Notes: a model not told the origin generated them from the sequence alone. A DNA stretch of 64,000 nucleotides from Labilithrix sp. (GCA_019637155.1 JAHBWE010000030.1:1-64000), one strand, 5' to 3'. Counted from the first letter of the stretch, positions 27,549 through 36,428 are shown. Numbers and translations: made by a program.

Positions 27549-28865
27549 CTAACTGCTTATCGAAGACGCCGGCGGAGCGTCGGCTTCGACCTCGGCCGGC
27601 TCGGTCGTCTTGCCGCCGAGCGCGTCGAGCAACGTCGCGACGAGGAGGTCGCTCGACACGTTCGTCATCGCGCGGAAGCGACCGAGCAGCCAGTCGACGG
27701 TGAGGAGCACGGGCAAGCTCGCGAGCGGGAGCCCCACCGACGAGAGCACGAGCGAGAGCGTGATGAGCCCGGCCTCGGGCACGCCGGCGATCCCCGCCGC
27801 CGCGATCGCGCTCGTCACCGCGAGCTTCGCCTTGTCGCCGCCGTCGAGCGCGATGCCGTTGATCTGCGCGATGAAGAGCGCGGCGACGACCTCGTAGAGC
27901 ATGATGCCGTCGTTGTTGAAGTTCGTGCCGACGCAGGCCGCGAGGCGCGCGCTGTCGTGGCCGACCTTCAGGTCCTTCTCGAGCGTGCGGAGCGTGACCG
28001 GCAGCGTCGCCATGCTGCTGCCCGTTCCGAACGCGGTCATGAGCGCCTGGCTCGCCGCGCGGAAGAACGCGATCGGCGAGCGGCGCGCGACGACGGTGAC
28101 GAGCAGCGTGTACCAGCCGAGCACGTGGATGAGGAGACCGAGCGTCACCGTGCCGACGAGCGCGCCGAGCGAGAGGAAGATCGAGAAGCCGGTCGTGCCG
28201 ACGACCTTCGCGACGACGCAGAAGACCGCGACCGGCACGACCGCGACGATCCCGTGGAGCAGCGTCGCCGTGAGCGCGAACGTCTCCTCGACCAGCCGGA
28301 AGATCGCGCCGCCCTTGCCGGCGTTCCGCATCTTGCGGAGCGCGATCCCGCACATCACCGCGAACAGCACGATCGTGAGGACCTGGTTCTCGACGAACGG
28401 CCGCGCGATGCTGTCGGGGACCAGCTCCGTCAGCGCGGCGACGGGGTCCATCTTCGGCGCGGTGGAGGTCGCGGCGGAGGTTGCGGCGGCGGCCGGCTTC
28501 GCGGCGACGTTCGAGGTCATCGCCTTCTCGAAGGCCTCGACGTCGGTGCGCGTCCCGGGCGAGATCGCGGCGGAGAGCCCGATCGAGAGGAGCCCGGCGA
28601 CCGCCGCGTTGAGGACGCAGATCGCGATGAGGATCGCGCCCTTCTTCGCGGGGATCTTCGCGCGGCAGAACGAGTCGACGATCGCGAGGAAGACGAGCGG
28701 CGTCGCGAGCGCCTTCAGCAGCTTGATGACGAGGATGCCGACCTCGCCGAGCACCGCCGCCCGCGCTCCGAGCACGGTCCCGACGAGCGCGCCGAGCACG
28801 ATCGCCACGAGCAGCCGAGCGACCAACGGAAAGCGCGACTTCTTCTCCGCCTCCGCTTCACCCAC
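27549..28865 (-). CDS. Dicarboxylate/amino acid:cation symporter (DAACS family)
   Basis: This is a secondary transporter of the GltP/DctA fold, importing glutamate, aspartate or C4-dicarboxylates with Na+ or H+. Family landmarks are present: the serine-rich hairpin AFGTGSSMATLPVTL, TNFNNDGIMLYE (the NMDGT-like cation site, here NNDGI), IAGVPEAGLITL and DWLLGRFRAMTNV. About eight spans plus two re-entrant loops fit the fold. An Ala/Thr-rich insert lies near residue 130. The longest frame begins with a TTG at 28898, but that codon lies inside the T-run of the upstream terminator, so I prefer the GTG at 28865. No transporter partner lies nearby. Confidence 0.9.
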   Translation of the reverse strand: MGEAEAEKKSRFPLVARLLVAIVLGALVGTVLGARAAVLGEVGILVIKLLKALATPLVFLAIVDSFCRAKIPAKKGAILIAICVLNAAVAGLLSIGLSAAISPGTRTDVEAFEKAMTSNVAAKPAAAATSAATSTAPKMDPVAALTELVPDSIARPFVENQVLTIVLFAVMCGIALRKMRNAGKGGAIFRLVEETFALTATLLHGIVAVVPVAVFCVVAKVVGTTGFSIFLSLGALVGTVTLGLLIHVLGWYTLLVTVVARRSPIAFFRAASQALMTAFGTGSSMATLPVTLRTLEKDLKVGHDSARLAACVGTNFNNDGIMLYEVVAALFIAQINGIALDGGDKAKLAVTSAIAAAGIAGVPEAGLITLSLVLSSVGLPLASLPVLLTVDWLLGRFRAMTNVSSDLLVATLLDALGGKTTEPAEVEADAPPASSISS

Positions 28866-28893
28866 CGAAGCGTGCGTATCACGGATGAGGACA

Positions 28894-28943
28894 AACAAAA
28901 AACGAACGCCCTCGCGAGCCGGGGGGGGTAGCTCGCGAGGGCG
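28894..28943 (-). terminator. Strong rho-independent terminator of the Fis-type regulator gene
   Basis: A perfect 13-bp stem CGCCCTCGCGAGC/GCTCGCGAGGGCG (28908-28943) with a C-rich 10-nt loop is followed on the minus strand by TTCGTTTTTTGTTT. It lies about 100 bp after the regulator stop (29046) and just before the symporter gene, so it separates two minus-strand transcripts. Confidence 0.8.
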
Positions 28944-29045
28944 CTCTCATCCGAGCTCGCGCCGGCAAGCCGGCGAGGGCGCGGGTACTCTTTCAGATGC
29001 CGGCGATCGCGAAGCCGTTGCGGCGTCGCGATCGTTGCATCGCGA

Positions 29046-29738
29046 TCACGAGGACGCGGTCGTCGTGGTCGTGGCGGCGACGGGGCGCTGCTCGGCGCGG
29101 GCGCGGGCCCAGCGCTGGATCGTGCGGCGGTCGATGCCGAGGGCGGCGGCGGTGTGGACCTTGTTGCCGCCGAAGCGGCGGAGCGCGTAGTCGACGTAGA
29201 CGCGCTGGAACTTGTGCATCGGGACGAGCGCCTCCGCCGCCTCGATGAGCGCCTCGAGCGCGTCCGGCGTCGCCTCCTTCGGGAGTGGCGCGGAGCGGCG
29301 CTGGACGACGCCGCTGTTCGGCGACGCCGCGAGGCTCGAGAGCGACGACGTGTCCTTGCGGGCGACCTTGCGCTTCAGATCCAGGATCGAGAGCATCTGC
29401 TTCACCTGGATCGCGGCGAGCTCCGTGTTCGCGCCGACGATCGAGGCGCCGAGGCGCGCGACCTTGAGGCCGAGATCGGCGCTGCCGCCGACGACGAGGA
29501 CGGAGCCGCCCATCACGCCCTTGCCGACGAGCTCCACGACGTCGTCCTCCGAGAGGGCCGCCGCCGAGATCACGATCAGATCGCTGCCCGCGATCGCCTC
29601 GATGGCGCCGGCGCGCGACGTTGCACGACGGATCGCGCAGCCCTCCTCCTTGAGGACGTTCTCGAGGCCGAGGGGCTTGTCGCCCTCCACGACGAGGGAG
29701 TTGAAGCGGTAGCTCGGGAGCGGGGTTGCAACGTTCAC
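29046..29738 (-). CDS. Pseudoreceiver plus Fis-type DNA-binding regulator
   Basis: Residues 10-115 resemble a response-regulator receiver (FNSLVVEGDKPLGLENVL, DLIVISAAALSEDDVVELV, VLVVGGSADLGLKVARLGA), but the phosphoacceptor Asp position is occupied by Ser in DLIVIS, so it is probably not phosphorylated. The C-terminus has a Fis-type helix-turn-helix (YALRRFGGNKVHTAAALGIDRRTIQRW). It lacks the sigma-54 ATPase domain, so it should not activate sigma-54 promoters alone. It is divergent from the histidine kinase/NtrC pair across 298 bp, which suggests a common circuit. I chose the GTG at 29738; the frame extends to 29942 without protein-like sequence. Confidence 0.72.
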   Translation of the reverse strand: MNVATPLPSYRFNSLVVEGDKPLGLENVLKEEGCAIRRATSRAGAIEAIAGSDLIVISAAALSEDDVVELVGKGVMGGSVLVVGGSADLGLKVARLGASIVGANTELAAIQVKQMLSILDLKRKVARKDTSSLSSLAASPNSGVVQRRSAPLPKEATPDALEALIEAAEALVPMHKFQRVYVDYALRRFGGNKVHTAAALGIDRRTIQRWARARAEQRPVAATTTTTASS

Positions 29739-30036
29739 TTGAGGATCTGCCTTTCTTCGCTCCGGGCCGTCAGGCTCCGCGAAGCGAACGCGGTGCCCCG
29801 CCATGAGCAGCGCTTGTGCCACGAGGCATGTGCGCCCAAACGTCGCGAAATCACTGCGATCGGACACACTCAGGGGCCGCCAGGCGTGTGACCGAATGCA
29901 CCTCAGCACATTGGGTTGGGGCAAAAGGACACAATGCCGCACGCGGTTGCGGCTCCCGGGCGCAGAACACGGCGGCCGAGGACCGGATAGGTTCTATCCA
30001 CCCCATGCAGCGTGCGCAGAGCTGGCGGAGAAAGTC

Positions 30037-31491
30037 GTGAAGGTCGCAACGAAATTCGCGTTGGCCTACGTGGCGGTGGGCCTGATGAGCGTCGCCGTCT
30101 ACTCGTCGGTCGCAGCGAGCCGTGAGGTCTCGCAGCTCGAGGCGACGGTCACGGAGGACCTCGCCGGTCTCGGCGTGACGATGAGCGCGTCGGTCCTCTC
30201 GGTGTGGGAGCGGGAAGGGGAGGAGCGCGCGCACGAGCTCGTGGCGGTGCACGATCGCAAGGAGGTGATCGACGTCGACGTCCGCTGGGTGTGGCTCGAC
30301 GCTCCGGCGTCGAGCGATCAAGGACCACGCGCCGGCGCCGCCGTCGTCGACGAGCTGCTCCACGGCCAGAACGCGACGTGGGTCTCCGTCACCGGGAGCA
30401 AGCGCCGCGCGTACGCGTACGTCCCGCTCCTCCGTCCCGGCAAGCGGCCCGCCGCGCTCGAGTGCTCGCGCGCGCTCGTCAACGCGCAGTGGGTCTTCTG
30501 GTCCGAGATCCGCGAGCAGCTCCTCCTCTCCAGCCTCGTCATGGCGTTCGCGGCGGCGGCGTCGCTCGTCCTCACCTCGTGGATCGTCGCGCGGCCCCTC
30601 GCGCGCGTCGCCGAGCAGGCGCGGCGCATCGGCGGCGGCGACCTCTCGCACAAGCTGCCGGTCACGGGCTCGGACGAGGTGACGCTCCTCGTGACGGAGC
30701 TCAACGCGATGTGCGACTCGCTGAAGGAGGCGCGCACGAAGGCGGCGGACGAATCGGAGAAACGTGTCCACGCGCTCGAGCAGCTCCGTCACGCCGATCG
30801 CCTCCGCACCGTCGGCACGCTCGCCTCCGGCATCGCGCACGAGCTCGGGACGCCGCTCAACGTCATCGCGATGCGCGCGAAGATGATCGAGTCGGGCGAG
30901 GTCCCGCTCGAAGAGGCCCCCGCGAACGCGAAGATCATCCGCTCGCAGACCGAGCGCGTGACGAAGATCGTCCGCCAGCTCCTCGACTTCGCGCGGCGCC
31001 GCGTCCCGAACCGCACCGAGACCGATCTCGCCGAGCTCGCCGAGCGCACGATGCACCTCCTCACCGCGCTCGCGAAGAAGTCGCGCGTCGAGCTGAGGGT
31101 CGACGCGGCCGAGCGCGTGAAGCTGAAGGTCGAGTCGTCGCAGATCGAGCAGGCGCTCACGAACCTCGTCATCAACGGCATCCACGCGATGCCGGACGGC
31201 GGAGAGCTCGTGATCGTCGTGCGCGAGGAGAAGGAGGCGGCGTCCCCCGACGAGCCCGGCGTCCTGAAACGCTGCGCAGTGTTGGAAGTAACCGACACTG
31301 GTGTCGGGATTTCCCGAGAGAACCTGGAACGCATCTTCGAGCCCTTTTTCACGACGAAGGCCGTTGGAGAAGGCACCGGCCTCGGTCTGAGCGTCACGCA
31401 TGGCATCGTTGCAGATCACGGCGGGTGGATGACTGCGACGAGCACGGTTGGTGCAGGGACGCGGTTCACCGTCTACCTCCCGGTGGAGTAG
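30037..31491 (+). CDS. Sensor histidine kinase with HAMP domain
   Basis: Two membrane spans (about 4-25 and 162-187) enclose a periplasmic sensor domain of about 135 residues. A HAMP linker follows (ARPLARVAEQARRIGGGDLSHKLP), then the dimerisation/phosphoacceptor helix SGIAHELGTPLN with H268. The ATP-binding domain has its N box (QALTNLVINGIHAMP), G1 (DTGVGI), F box (FEPFFTT) and G2 (GTGLGLS). This NtrB-like type pairs with NtrC regulators, and the next gene, 19 bp downstream, is one. The GTG at 30037 has GGAG 6 nt upstream. The signal is unknown. Confidence 0.93.
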   Translation: MKVATKFALAYVAVGLMSVAVYSSVAASREVSQLEATVTEDLAGLGVTMSASVLSVWEREGEERAHELVAVHDRKEVIDVDVRWVWLDAPASSDQGPRAGAAVVDELLHGQNATWVSVTGSKRRAYAYVPLLRPGKRPAALECSRALVNAQWVFWSEIREQLLLSSLVMAFAAAASLVLTSWIVARPLARVAEQARRIGGGDLSHKLPVTGSDEVTLLVTELNAMCDSLKEARTKAADESEKRVHALEQLRHADRLRTVGTLASGIAHELGTPLNVIAMRAKMIESGEVPLEEAPANAKIIRSQTERVTKIVRQLLDFARRRVPNRTETDLAELAERTMHLLTALAKKSRVELRVDAAERVKLKVESSQIEQALTNLVINGIHAMPDGGELVIVVREEKEAASPDEPGVLKRCAVLEVTDTGVGISRENLERIFEPFFTTKAVGEGTGLGLSVTHGIVADHGGWMTATSTVGAGTRFTVYLPVE

Positions 31492-31510
31492 CCGAGTAGG
31501 ATCCGCGCCA

Positions 31511-32926
31511 ATGTCCGTCACTCCCAACCTCGAATCGCAGCGCCGTGTCCTCGTCGTCGACGACGAGCCCGAGATGGCCACCGTCATCGAACAAGCGCTC
31601 ACGCGCCGAGGCTACAAGGCGCTCCAGGTGAACAGCGCCGACGCGGCGTGGGAGGTCCTCGAGCGCGAGGACTTCGACGTCGTCGTGACGGACCTCAACA
31701 TGCGCGGCATGAGCGGCGTCGACCTGACCGACCGCGTCGCGAAGAACCGGACCGACCTCCCCGTCATCGTCATCACCGCGTTCGGCTCGCTCGAGACCGC
31801 GATCGCGACGATGCGCGCCGGCGCGTACGACTTCATCACGAAGCCGTTCGAGATCGAGCAGCTCGTCGTCGCGGTGGAGCGCGCGCTCCAGAACAAGCGC
31901 CTGCGCGAGGAGGTGAAGCGCCTCCGCGCCGAGGTCGCGCGCTCGAAGCCGGCGGACGAGATCATCGGCGACGGCCCGCTGATGAAGAAGGTGCACGAGG
32001 TCGTGGCGCGCGTCGCGGAGACGGACGCGACCGTCCTCGTCACCGGCGAGAGCGGCTCCGGCAAGGAGCTCATCGCGCGCGACGTGCACAAGCGGAGCAA
32101 GCGCGCGAACGGACCGTTCATCGCGATCAACTGCGCCGCGATGCCGGAGACGCTGCTCGAGAGCGAGCTCTTCGGCCACGTGAAGGGCGCGTTCACCGAC
32201 GCGAAGGCGACGAAGCGCGGCCTCTTCGTCGAGGCCTCGGGCGGCACGCTCTTCCTCGACGAGATCGGCGAGATGCCGCCCGGCATGCAGGCGAAGCTCC
32301 TCCGCGCGCTCGAGGAGCGCACCGTGCGCGCGGTCGGCGGCACGACCGAGACGCCCTTCGACGCGCGTCTCGTCACCGCGACGAACCGCGACCTCGAGTC
32401 CCTCGTCGAGAGCGGCCGCTTCCGCGAGGACCTCTACTACCGCATCAACGTCGTGCACGTGGAGCTGCCCCCGCTCCGCGCGCGCGGCACAGACGTGCTC
32501 CTCCTCGCGCAGCACTTCATCAACAAGCTCGCCCCGCCGATGGGCAAGAAGGTGACCGGCTTCTCCTCCGCGGTGGCGGAGCGTCTCCTCGGCTACTCGT
32601 GGCCCGGCAACGTGCGCGAGCTCCAGAACTGCGTCGAGCGCGCGATCGCCCTCGCGCGCTTCGAGGAGCTCACGGTGGAGGACCTCCCGCCGAAGGTGCG
32701 CGACTACAAGCCGTCGTTCGTCGTCGTCGCGACGGAGGACCCGACCGACCTCGTGACGATGGAGGAGGTCGAGCGCCGCTACGTCCAGCGCGTGATGGAG
32801 GCGGTCGGCCAGAACAAGACGCAAGCCGCAAAGGTCCTCGGCTTCGACCGCACGACCCTCTACCGCAAGCTAGAACGCTACAAGCTCGGCGGCCCCGAGA
32901 AGAGCGTCGCCCCCCCAAAAGACTAA
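31511..32926 (+). CDS. NtrC-family sigma-54-dependent response regulator
   Basis: The receiver domain (10-125) has the acidic pair DDE and phosphoacceptor D61 in VVTDLNM. The AAA+ domain has Walker A GESGSGKE (from 179), the sigma-54 loop GAFTDA (226-231, a variant of GAFTGA), Walker B GGTLFLDEIGEM and the arginine-finger region ATNRDLESL. The C-terminus has a Fis HTH (NKTQAAKVLGFDRTTLYRKL). Phosphorylated by the upstream kinase, it should open sigma-54 promoters. Repeat copy 3 begins 5 bp after the stop. Confidence 0.94.
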   Translation: MSVTPNLESQRRVLVVDDEPEMATVIEQALTRRGYKALQVNSADAAWEVLEREDFDVVVTDLNMRGMSGVDLTDRVAKNRTDLPVIVITAFGSLETAIATMRAGAYDFITKPFEIEQLVVAVERALQNKRLREEVKRLRAEVARSKPADEIIGDGPLMKKVHEVVARVAETDATVLVTGESGSGKELIARDVHKRSKRANGPFIAINCAAMPETLLESELFGHVKGAFTDAKATKRGLFVEASGGTLFLDEIGEMPPGMQAKLLRALEERTVRAVGGTTETPFDARLVTATNRDLESLVESGRFREDLYYRINVVHVELPPLRARGTDVLLLAQHFINKLAPPMGKKVTGFSSAVAERLLGYSWPGNVRELQNCVERAIALARFEELTVEDLPPKVRDYKPSFVVVATEDPTDLVTMEEVERRYVQRVMEAVGQNKTQAAKVLGFDRTTLYRKLERYKLGGPEKSVAPPKD

Positions 32927-32930
32927 GTTC

Positions 32931-33035
32931 TCAACGTCGGGGGCTTCGCCCCCGACACCCCCACCCCAGACACGGCCCTCGCGCTGCGCGCTCGGGGCGC
33001 TTCGCGCCCGCTTTCGCGGCCGCTTCTGGGGCCCC
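32931..33035 (-). repeat. Structured intergenic repeat, copy 3 of 3
   Basis: Read on the minus strand, this 105-bp copy keeps the CCCCAGA/TCTGGGG outer stem. Hairpin one is CCGC-GAAA-GCGG (GNRA loop again, GCAA in the other copies). Hairpin two is GCGC-GAA-GCGC, with a compensated T:A to G:C change. Hairpin three is CCC-GA-GCGC-GCA-GCGC-GA-GGG, and the GTCGGGGGC-GAA-GCCCCCGAC end hairpin is kept. It sits between two convergent gene ends, unlike copies 1 and 2, which lie between divergent genes. Confidence 0.85.
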
Positions 33036-33061
33036 TCTCGCTGCTGCAGTTCTAGATCAGA

Positions 33062-33502
33062 TCAGGTGCACTTACAGGGGGCGGTGCGGAGGGTTGCGTT
33101 GGTGAGTGTCTTCTTTGCGTCGACGCAGCGGGTGTCGTCGTCGCCGGTCATTCGGCAGAGCGCGTCGACGGCGCGGCGCATCGACGCGAGCGCGCGGCAT
33201 GGGCTCGCGCACGAGTCCAGGGAGTAGTAGCGATCGTCCGTCTTCTCCGCCTTCTTCGGGTCCGCGGTGGGCGGCGCCGGCTCCGCGCCTGACCCCGGCG
33301 TCGCGTCGCTCTTGCCCGTGCCCGCGACGCCGAGCTGCGAGGACAGGCGCGCGATCTGCTCCTCCGCTTCTTCGATCGTGCGCGGCTCGCTCGCGGGCTC
33401 TTCCGGCGGGGGCGCGGCGGTCTTCGCCGGCGCGCCGGCCTCGGCGCCGCCGCAGGCCGCGAGGAGCAGGAGGGCGAAGGCACCGAGCGAGCGCGTTCTC
33501 AT
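33062..33502 (-). CDS. Small predicted lipoprotein, unknown function
   Basis: The lipobox LLAAC (about 13-17) is followed by an Ala/Pro/Glu-rich linker and a short helix (TIEEAEEQIARLSSQL) of coiled-coil character. The C-terminal 60 residues hold CASPCRALASMRRAVDALC and end in APCKCT, a small Cys-rich helical domain. The start codon overlaps the pabA stop by 4 nt (ATGA), so it is translationally coupled to the pab genes, although no link to folate is evident. Confidence 0.7.
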   Translation of the reverse strand: MRTRSLGAFALLLLAACGGAEAGAPAKTAAPPPEEPASEPRTIEEAEEQIARLSSQLGVAGTGKSDATPGSGAEPAPPTADPKKAEKTDDRYYSLDSCASPCRALASMRRAVDALCRMTGDDDTRCVDAKKTLTNATLRTAPCKCT

Positions 33503-34074
33503 GAGAAGTCTCCGCGAAGGAAGGCACGAACGAGATCGGCGCCGTGCGGCGTCCCGATCGACTCGGGGTGGAACTGTACTCCGAAGATCGGCCTCCGCCG
33601 GTGACGAACGGCCATCACGGTGCCGTCCTTACACCACGCCGTCACCGCCAGCTCGGGCGGCATCGCGCCGGGATCAGCGGCGAGCGAGTGGTACCGCATC
33701 GCGGGGAAGGGGCGCGGCAGTCCGTGCATCAAGCCGTCGCCCTCGTGCTCGACGAGGCTCGTCTTCCCGTGCGTCGGCGTGGCGGCGCGGACGATCCGCC
33801 CGCCCGCCGCGGTCACGATGAGCTGATGCCCGAGGCAGACGCCGAGGACGGGGACGTCGAGGTCGAGCGCGGCGCGCGACACGCCCACGCGCGCAGGATC
33901 GTCCGGCCGCCCGGGTCCGGGCGAGAGCACGATGCGACGGGGCGCGAGCCGCCGGATCCCGTCCGCGTCGATCGCGTCGTTCCGCACGACGCGCGGCTCG
34001 CCGCCGAGCACCGCCACGAGCTGGAACAGGTTCCAGGTGAACGAGTCGAAGTTGTCGATGATGAGCGTCGTCAT
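33499..34074 (-). CDS. pabA: Aminodeoxychorismate synthase glutamine amidotransferase subunit
   Basis: This class I glutamine amidotransferase frees ammonia from glutamine for its partner. The signatures are IIDNFDSFTWNL, SPGPGRPDD, nucleophile Cys in GVCLGHQ and His/Glu in FGVQFHPES. PabA and TrpG are alike in sequence; the pairing with a PabB-type partner indicates PabA, though a shared role with tryptophan synthesis is possible. The ATG at 34074 follows the pabB stop by 2 nt, and a GTG at 34080 overlaps the stop (GTGA). Either way translation is coupled. Confidence 0.9.
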   Translation of the reverse strand: MTTLIIDNFDSFTWNLFQLVAVLGGEPRVVRNDAIDADGIRRLAPRRIVLSPGPGRPDDPARVGVSRAALDLDVPVLGVCLGHQLIVTAAGGRIVRAATPTHGKTSLVEHEGDGLMHGLPRPFPAMRYHSLAADPGAMPPELAVTAWCKDGTVMAVRHRRRPIFGVQFHPESIGTPHGADLVRAFLRGDFS

Positions 34075-34076
34075 CG

Positions 34077-35546
34077 TCACGCGATCCCGAGCGCCGCCCG
34101 CAGCGCGCGCGTCTTCTGCATCATCTCGGCGTGCTCGGCCTCGGCGTCGGAGTCCGCCGTCACCGCGCCGCCCGCCCCGAACCGCGCGACGCCGTCGCGC
34201 AGCACCACCGTGCGGATCACGACCGAGAGGTCCATCGCGCCGCCGAGGTCGATCCATCCGAGCGCGCCGGCGTAGGGCCCCCGCTCCACCGGCTCGAGGC
34301 GCTCGAGGATGCTCATCGCCTCGATCTTCGGCGCGCCCGTCATCGATCCGGGCGGGAAACACGCGCGCAGCAGATCGACCGCGTCGTGCTCGTCCGCGAG
34401 CACGCCGCGCACGGTCGACACGAGCTGATGCACCGTCGCGTACGACTCCACCGCGAAGAGCGCGGGCGTCGTCACCGTCCCCACGCGGCAGACCTTCCCG
34501 AGGTCGTTCCGCGCGAGGTCCACGATCATCGCGTTCTCGGCGCGGTCCTTCTCCGACGTCGCGAGCTCGGCGGCGAGCCGCGCGTCCTCTTCGCGCGTCG
34601 CGCCGCGCGGCCGCGTCCCCTTGATCGGCCGTGTCTCGGCGACGCGATCGGCGCTCAGGGTGAGGAACCGCTCCGGCGACGAGGACACGATCGTGCCTTC
34701 CTCGAGCTGAAGGAACGCCGCGTACGGCGCAGGGTTGTCACGCTGCAGCGATCGAAACAGCGCCCACGCGCCGTCCGGATCGAAGGGCGCGTCGAACGCA
34801 CTCGTCACGCAGATCTCGAACGCGTCGCCGTCGAGGATGTGCTCCCGCGCCGCGCGAACGCGCGCGACGTACTCGTCGGGCTCGAGCCACGCGCGCACCG
34901 CCCCGGCCGCGACGCGGGCGGGCCGGACCGACGGCGCGCTCGCGAGCCGCGTGACGACGCGCTCCCGCACCGCGCGCGCCGCGCCCGCGTCGCCGGCGAG
35001 GACGGAGAGCCAGGTCTTCCCGTCGCGCGTGGCGAGGACCCAGTGATGCAGCGCGAACGCGAGGTCGGGCATCCCGAGGCTCGGCCGCGCCACGCCGGGC
35101 AGCCGCTCGAGCATCTGCCCGCACTCGTACCCGACATAACCAACGAGCCCCGCCCGAAAGGAAAACGGAAATGACGAATCCCACCGAATGCCCGAAGCGT
35201 CGCCCAGCACCGCGCGGATCCCGGCGAACGGATCGCCCCCATCCGCGCGCGCCACCCGAAGCTCCACCACCGGCTCGGCGCCCATCAGCGTCGTCCCCCC
35301 TCCTTCGAGCACGAACACACCAGCCCCCGCATACGCCGCGCGAAACCCCTCCGCCGACACCGCCCCCTCGAGCACGAAGACATGATGCTCGAGCGGCCGC
35401 CGCCCACTCGCAGCCTCGTCCCCCCCCCCGAGCTCGGACGACGCGACGCCGACGGATCCGCCGCACTGGTCGGGTGCTGCCGCGTTGGAGTGTGCTGCGT
35501 GAGCGTTGCCGGGGTTGCTCTGGCGCGACGGTGAAGTGGTTGGCAT
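34077..35546 (-). CDS. pabB: Aminodeoxychorismate synthase component I
   Basis: The enzyme aminates chorismate to 4-amino-4-deoxychorismate for folate. The C-terminal chorismate-binding domain is complete (FEICVTSAF, SSPERFL, RAENAMIVDLARNDLG, PPGSMTGAPKIEAM, GGAVTADSDAEAE). The motif RPIKGTRPRG carries the Lys typical of PabB, where TrpE has Ala (PIAGT); this distinguishes the two. The first 40 residues are Ser/Gly-rich and may be a linker. I chose the ATG at 35546; the longer frame to 35897 is not protein-like. It heads pabB-pabA-lipoprotein. Confidence 0.9.
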   Translation of the reverse strand: MPTTSPSRQSNPGNAHAAHSNAAAPDQCGGSVGVASSELGGGDEAASGRRPLEHHVFVLEGAVSAEGFRAAYAGAGVFVLEGGGTTLMGAEPVVELRVARADGGDPFAGIRAVLGDASGIRWDSSFPFSFRAGLVGYVGYECGQMLERLPGVARPSLGMPDLAFALHHWVLATRDGKTWLSVLAGDAGAARAVRERVVTRLASAPSVRPARVAAGAVRAWLEPDEYVARVRAAREHILDGDAFEICVTSAFDAPFDPDGAWALFRSLQRDNPAPYAAFLQLEEGTIVSSSPERFLTLSADRVAETRPIKGTRPRGATREEDARLAAELATSEKDRAENAMIVDLARNDLGKVCRVGTVTTPALFAVESYATVHQLVSTVRGVLADEHDAVDLLRACFPPGSMTGAPKIEAMSILERLEPVERGPYAGALGWIDLGGAMDLSVVIRTVVLRDGVARFGAGGAVTADSDAEAEHAEMMQKTRALRAALGIA

Positions 35547-35914
35547 TTTTCTTTGGGCCCGCACGGCGTCTTCGCTCGTTTCGGCGTGATCGCGTGGGGC
35601 GCGGGTGGGCCTTCTCACCGGCGGCGTCCTCTTCATGCGGCCGCTCCTCGGTCGAGCTTTTGCCGGATCCGCGCGGAGCTCGCTCGCGGCGACGCGACGA
35701 TCGTGCGATTGAGCCGTGCGGTCATCCACCCCTCTTTCGCGCGCGCGACCGCGTTTGGCAAGGAGAGGACGGCCGCGTGAAGATCCGTTGGCGTTCGCCG
35801 GCGCGCACCGGCGCGTTTCGCAGCGCGCCGCGAGGGCTCCGCGGCGCTGCTTTCTCGCGGCGAGAACGCGTCGGGCCGCGTGGCACACCCGCTGCACCGC
35901 TTCGAAGGGAACCG
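35547..35914. other. Divergent intergenic region, no gene supported
   Basis: These 368 bp separate pabB (minus) from a small lipoprotein gene (plus), so both promoters should lie here. The stretch around 35530-35575 (gcatttttctttggg, just ahead of the pabB start) is locally AT-rich. Open frames exist on both strands, but they are Arg-rich shadows with no motif. I see no operator, hairpin or RNA gene. Confidence 0.5.
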
Positions 35915-36244
35915 ATGGTGGGGCGAGTCGTGCTGGCGTTCGGGGCCCTGTCGCTCGTGGGATGCCATGCCGTCGTGCCGGCCGCGCGGCTCGCGCTCCT
36001 CGTCGGCTCCGCCCACGCGCGCGGAACCGACGTGCGCAGCGAGACGCGCGAGGAGGCCGCCGCGAGCTTCGACTGCCCGCCCGACGACGTCGAGCTCGAC
36101 TCGATCGCGGACGGCTACGTCGCCAAGGGCTGCGGGCAGTTCCAGCACTTCACGTGCCGGGGAGAGAGCGTCCTCGGCTGGAGCTCGTGTACCTCCGAGC
36201 CCCCAATCAGACTGCCCCCGCTGGTCACGAGCCGGGAACGCTGA
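35915..36244 (+). CDS. Small Cys-containing lipoprotein
   Basis: The ATG at 35915 has AAGGGA 6 nt upstream and begins a lipoprotein signal with the lipobox ALSLVGC. The mature 90 residues contain FDCPPDDVELDSIADGYVAKGCG and FTCRGESVLGWSSC. This four-Cys pattern (FDCP..., GCG, FTC) is common in small uncharacterised exported domains of myxobacteria. Function unknown. The frame is open far upstream, but only this part has a signal and ribosome-binding site. Confidence 0.7.
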   Translation: MVGRVVLAFGALSLVGCHAVVPAARLALLVGSAHARGTDVRSETREEAAASFDCPPDDVELDSIADGYVAKGCGQFQHFTCRGESVLGWSSCTSEPPIRLPPLVTSRER

Positions 36245-36428
36245 CCGCCGCCGAAGGCGCGCGGGCGCAGATCCACGCGCGCACGTGCACACCGGCGGAG
36301 GAAGCCGCGATGCGAGTGGCGGTGAAGGGGCCGAGCGCAGCGGGGTCGTGGGGGTCGTCGAGCGGTGGCGCGTTTCATAATGCAGCGCCTCTTCCGGCTC
36401 GCGCTCACCTAGGATGCGCGAGGGAGGA

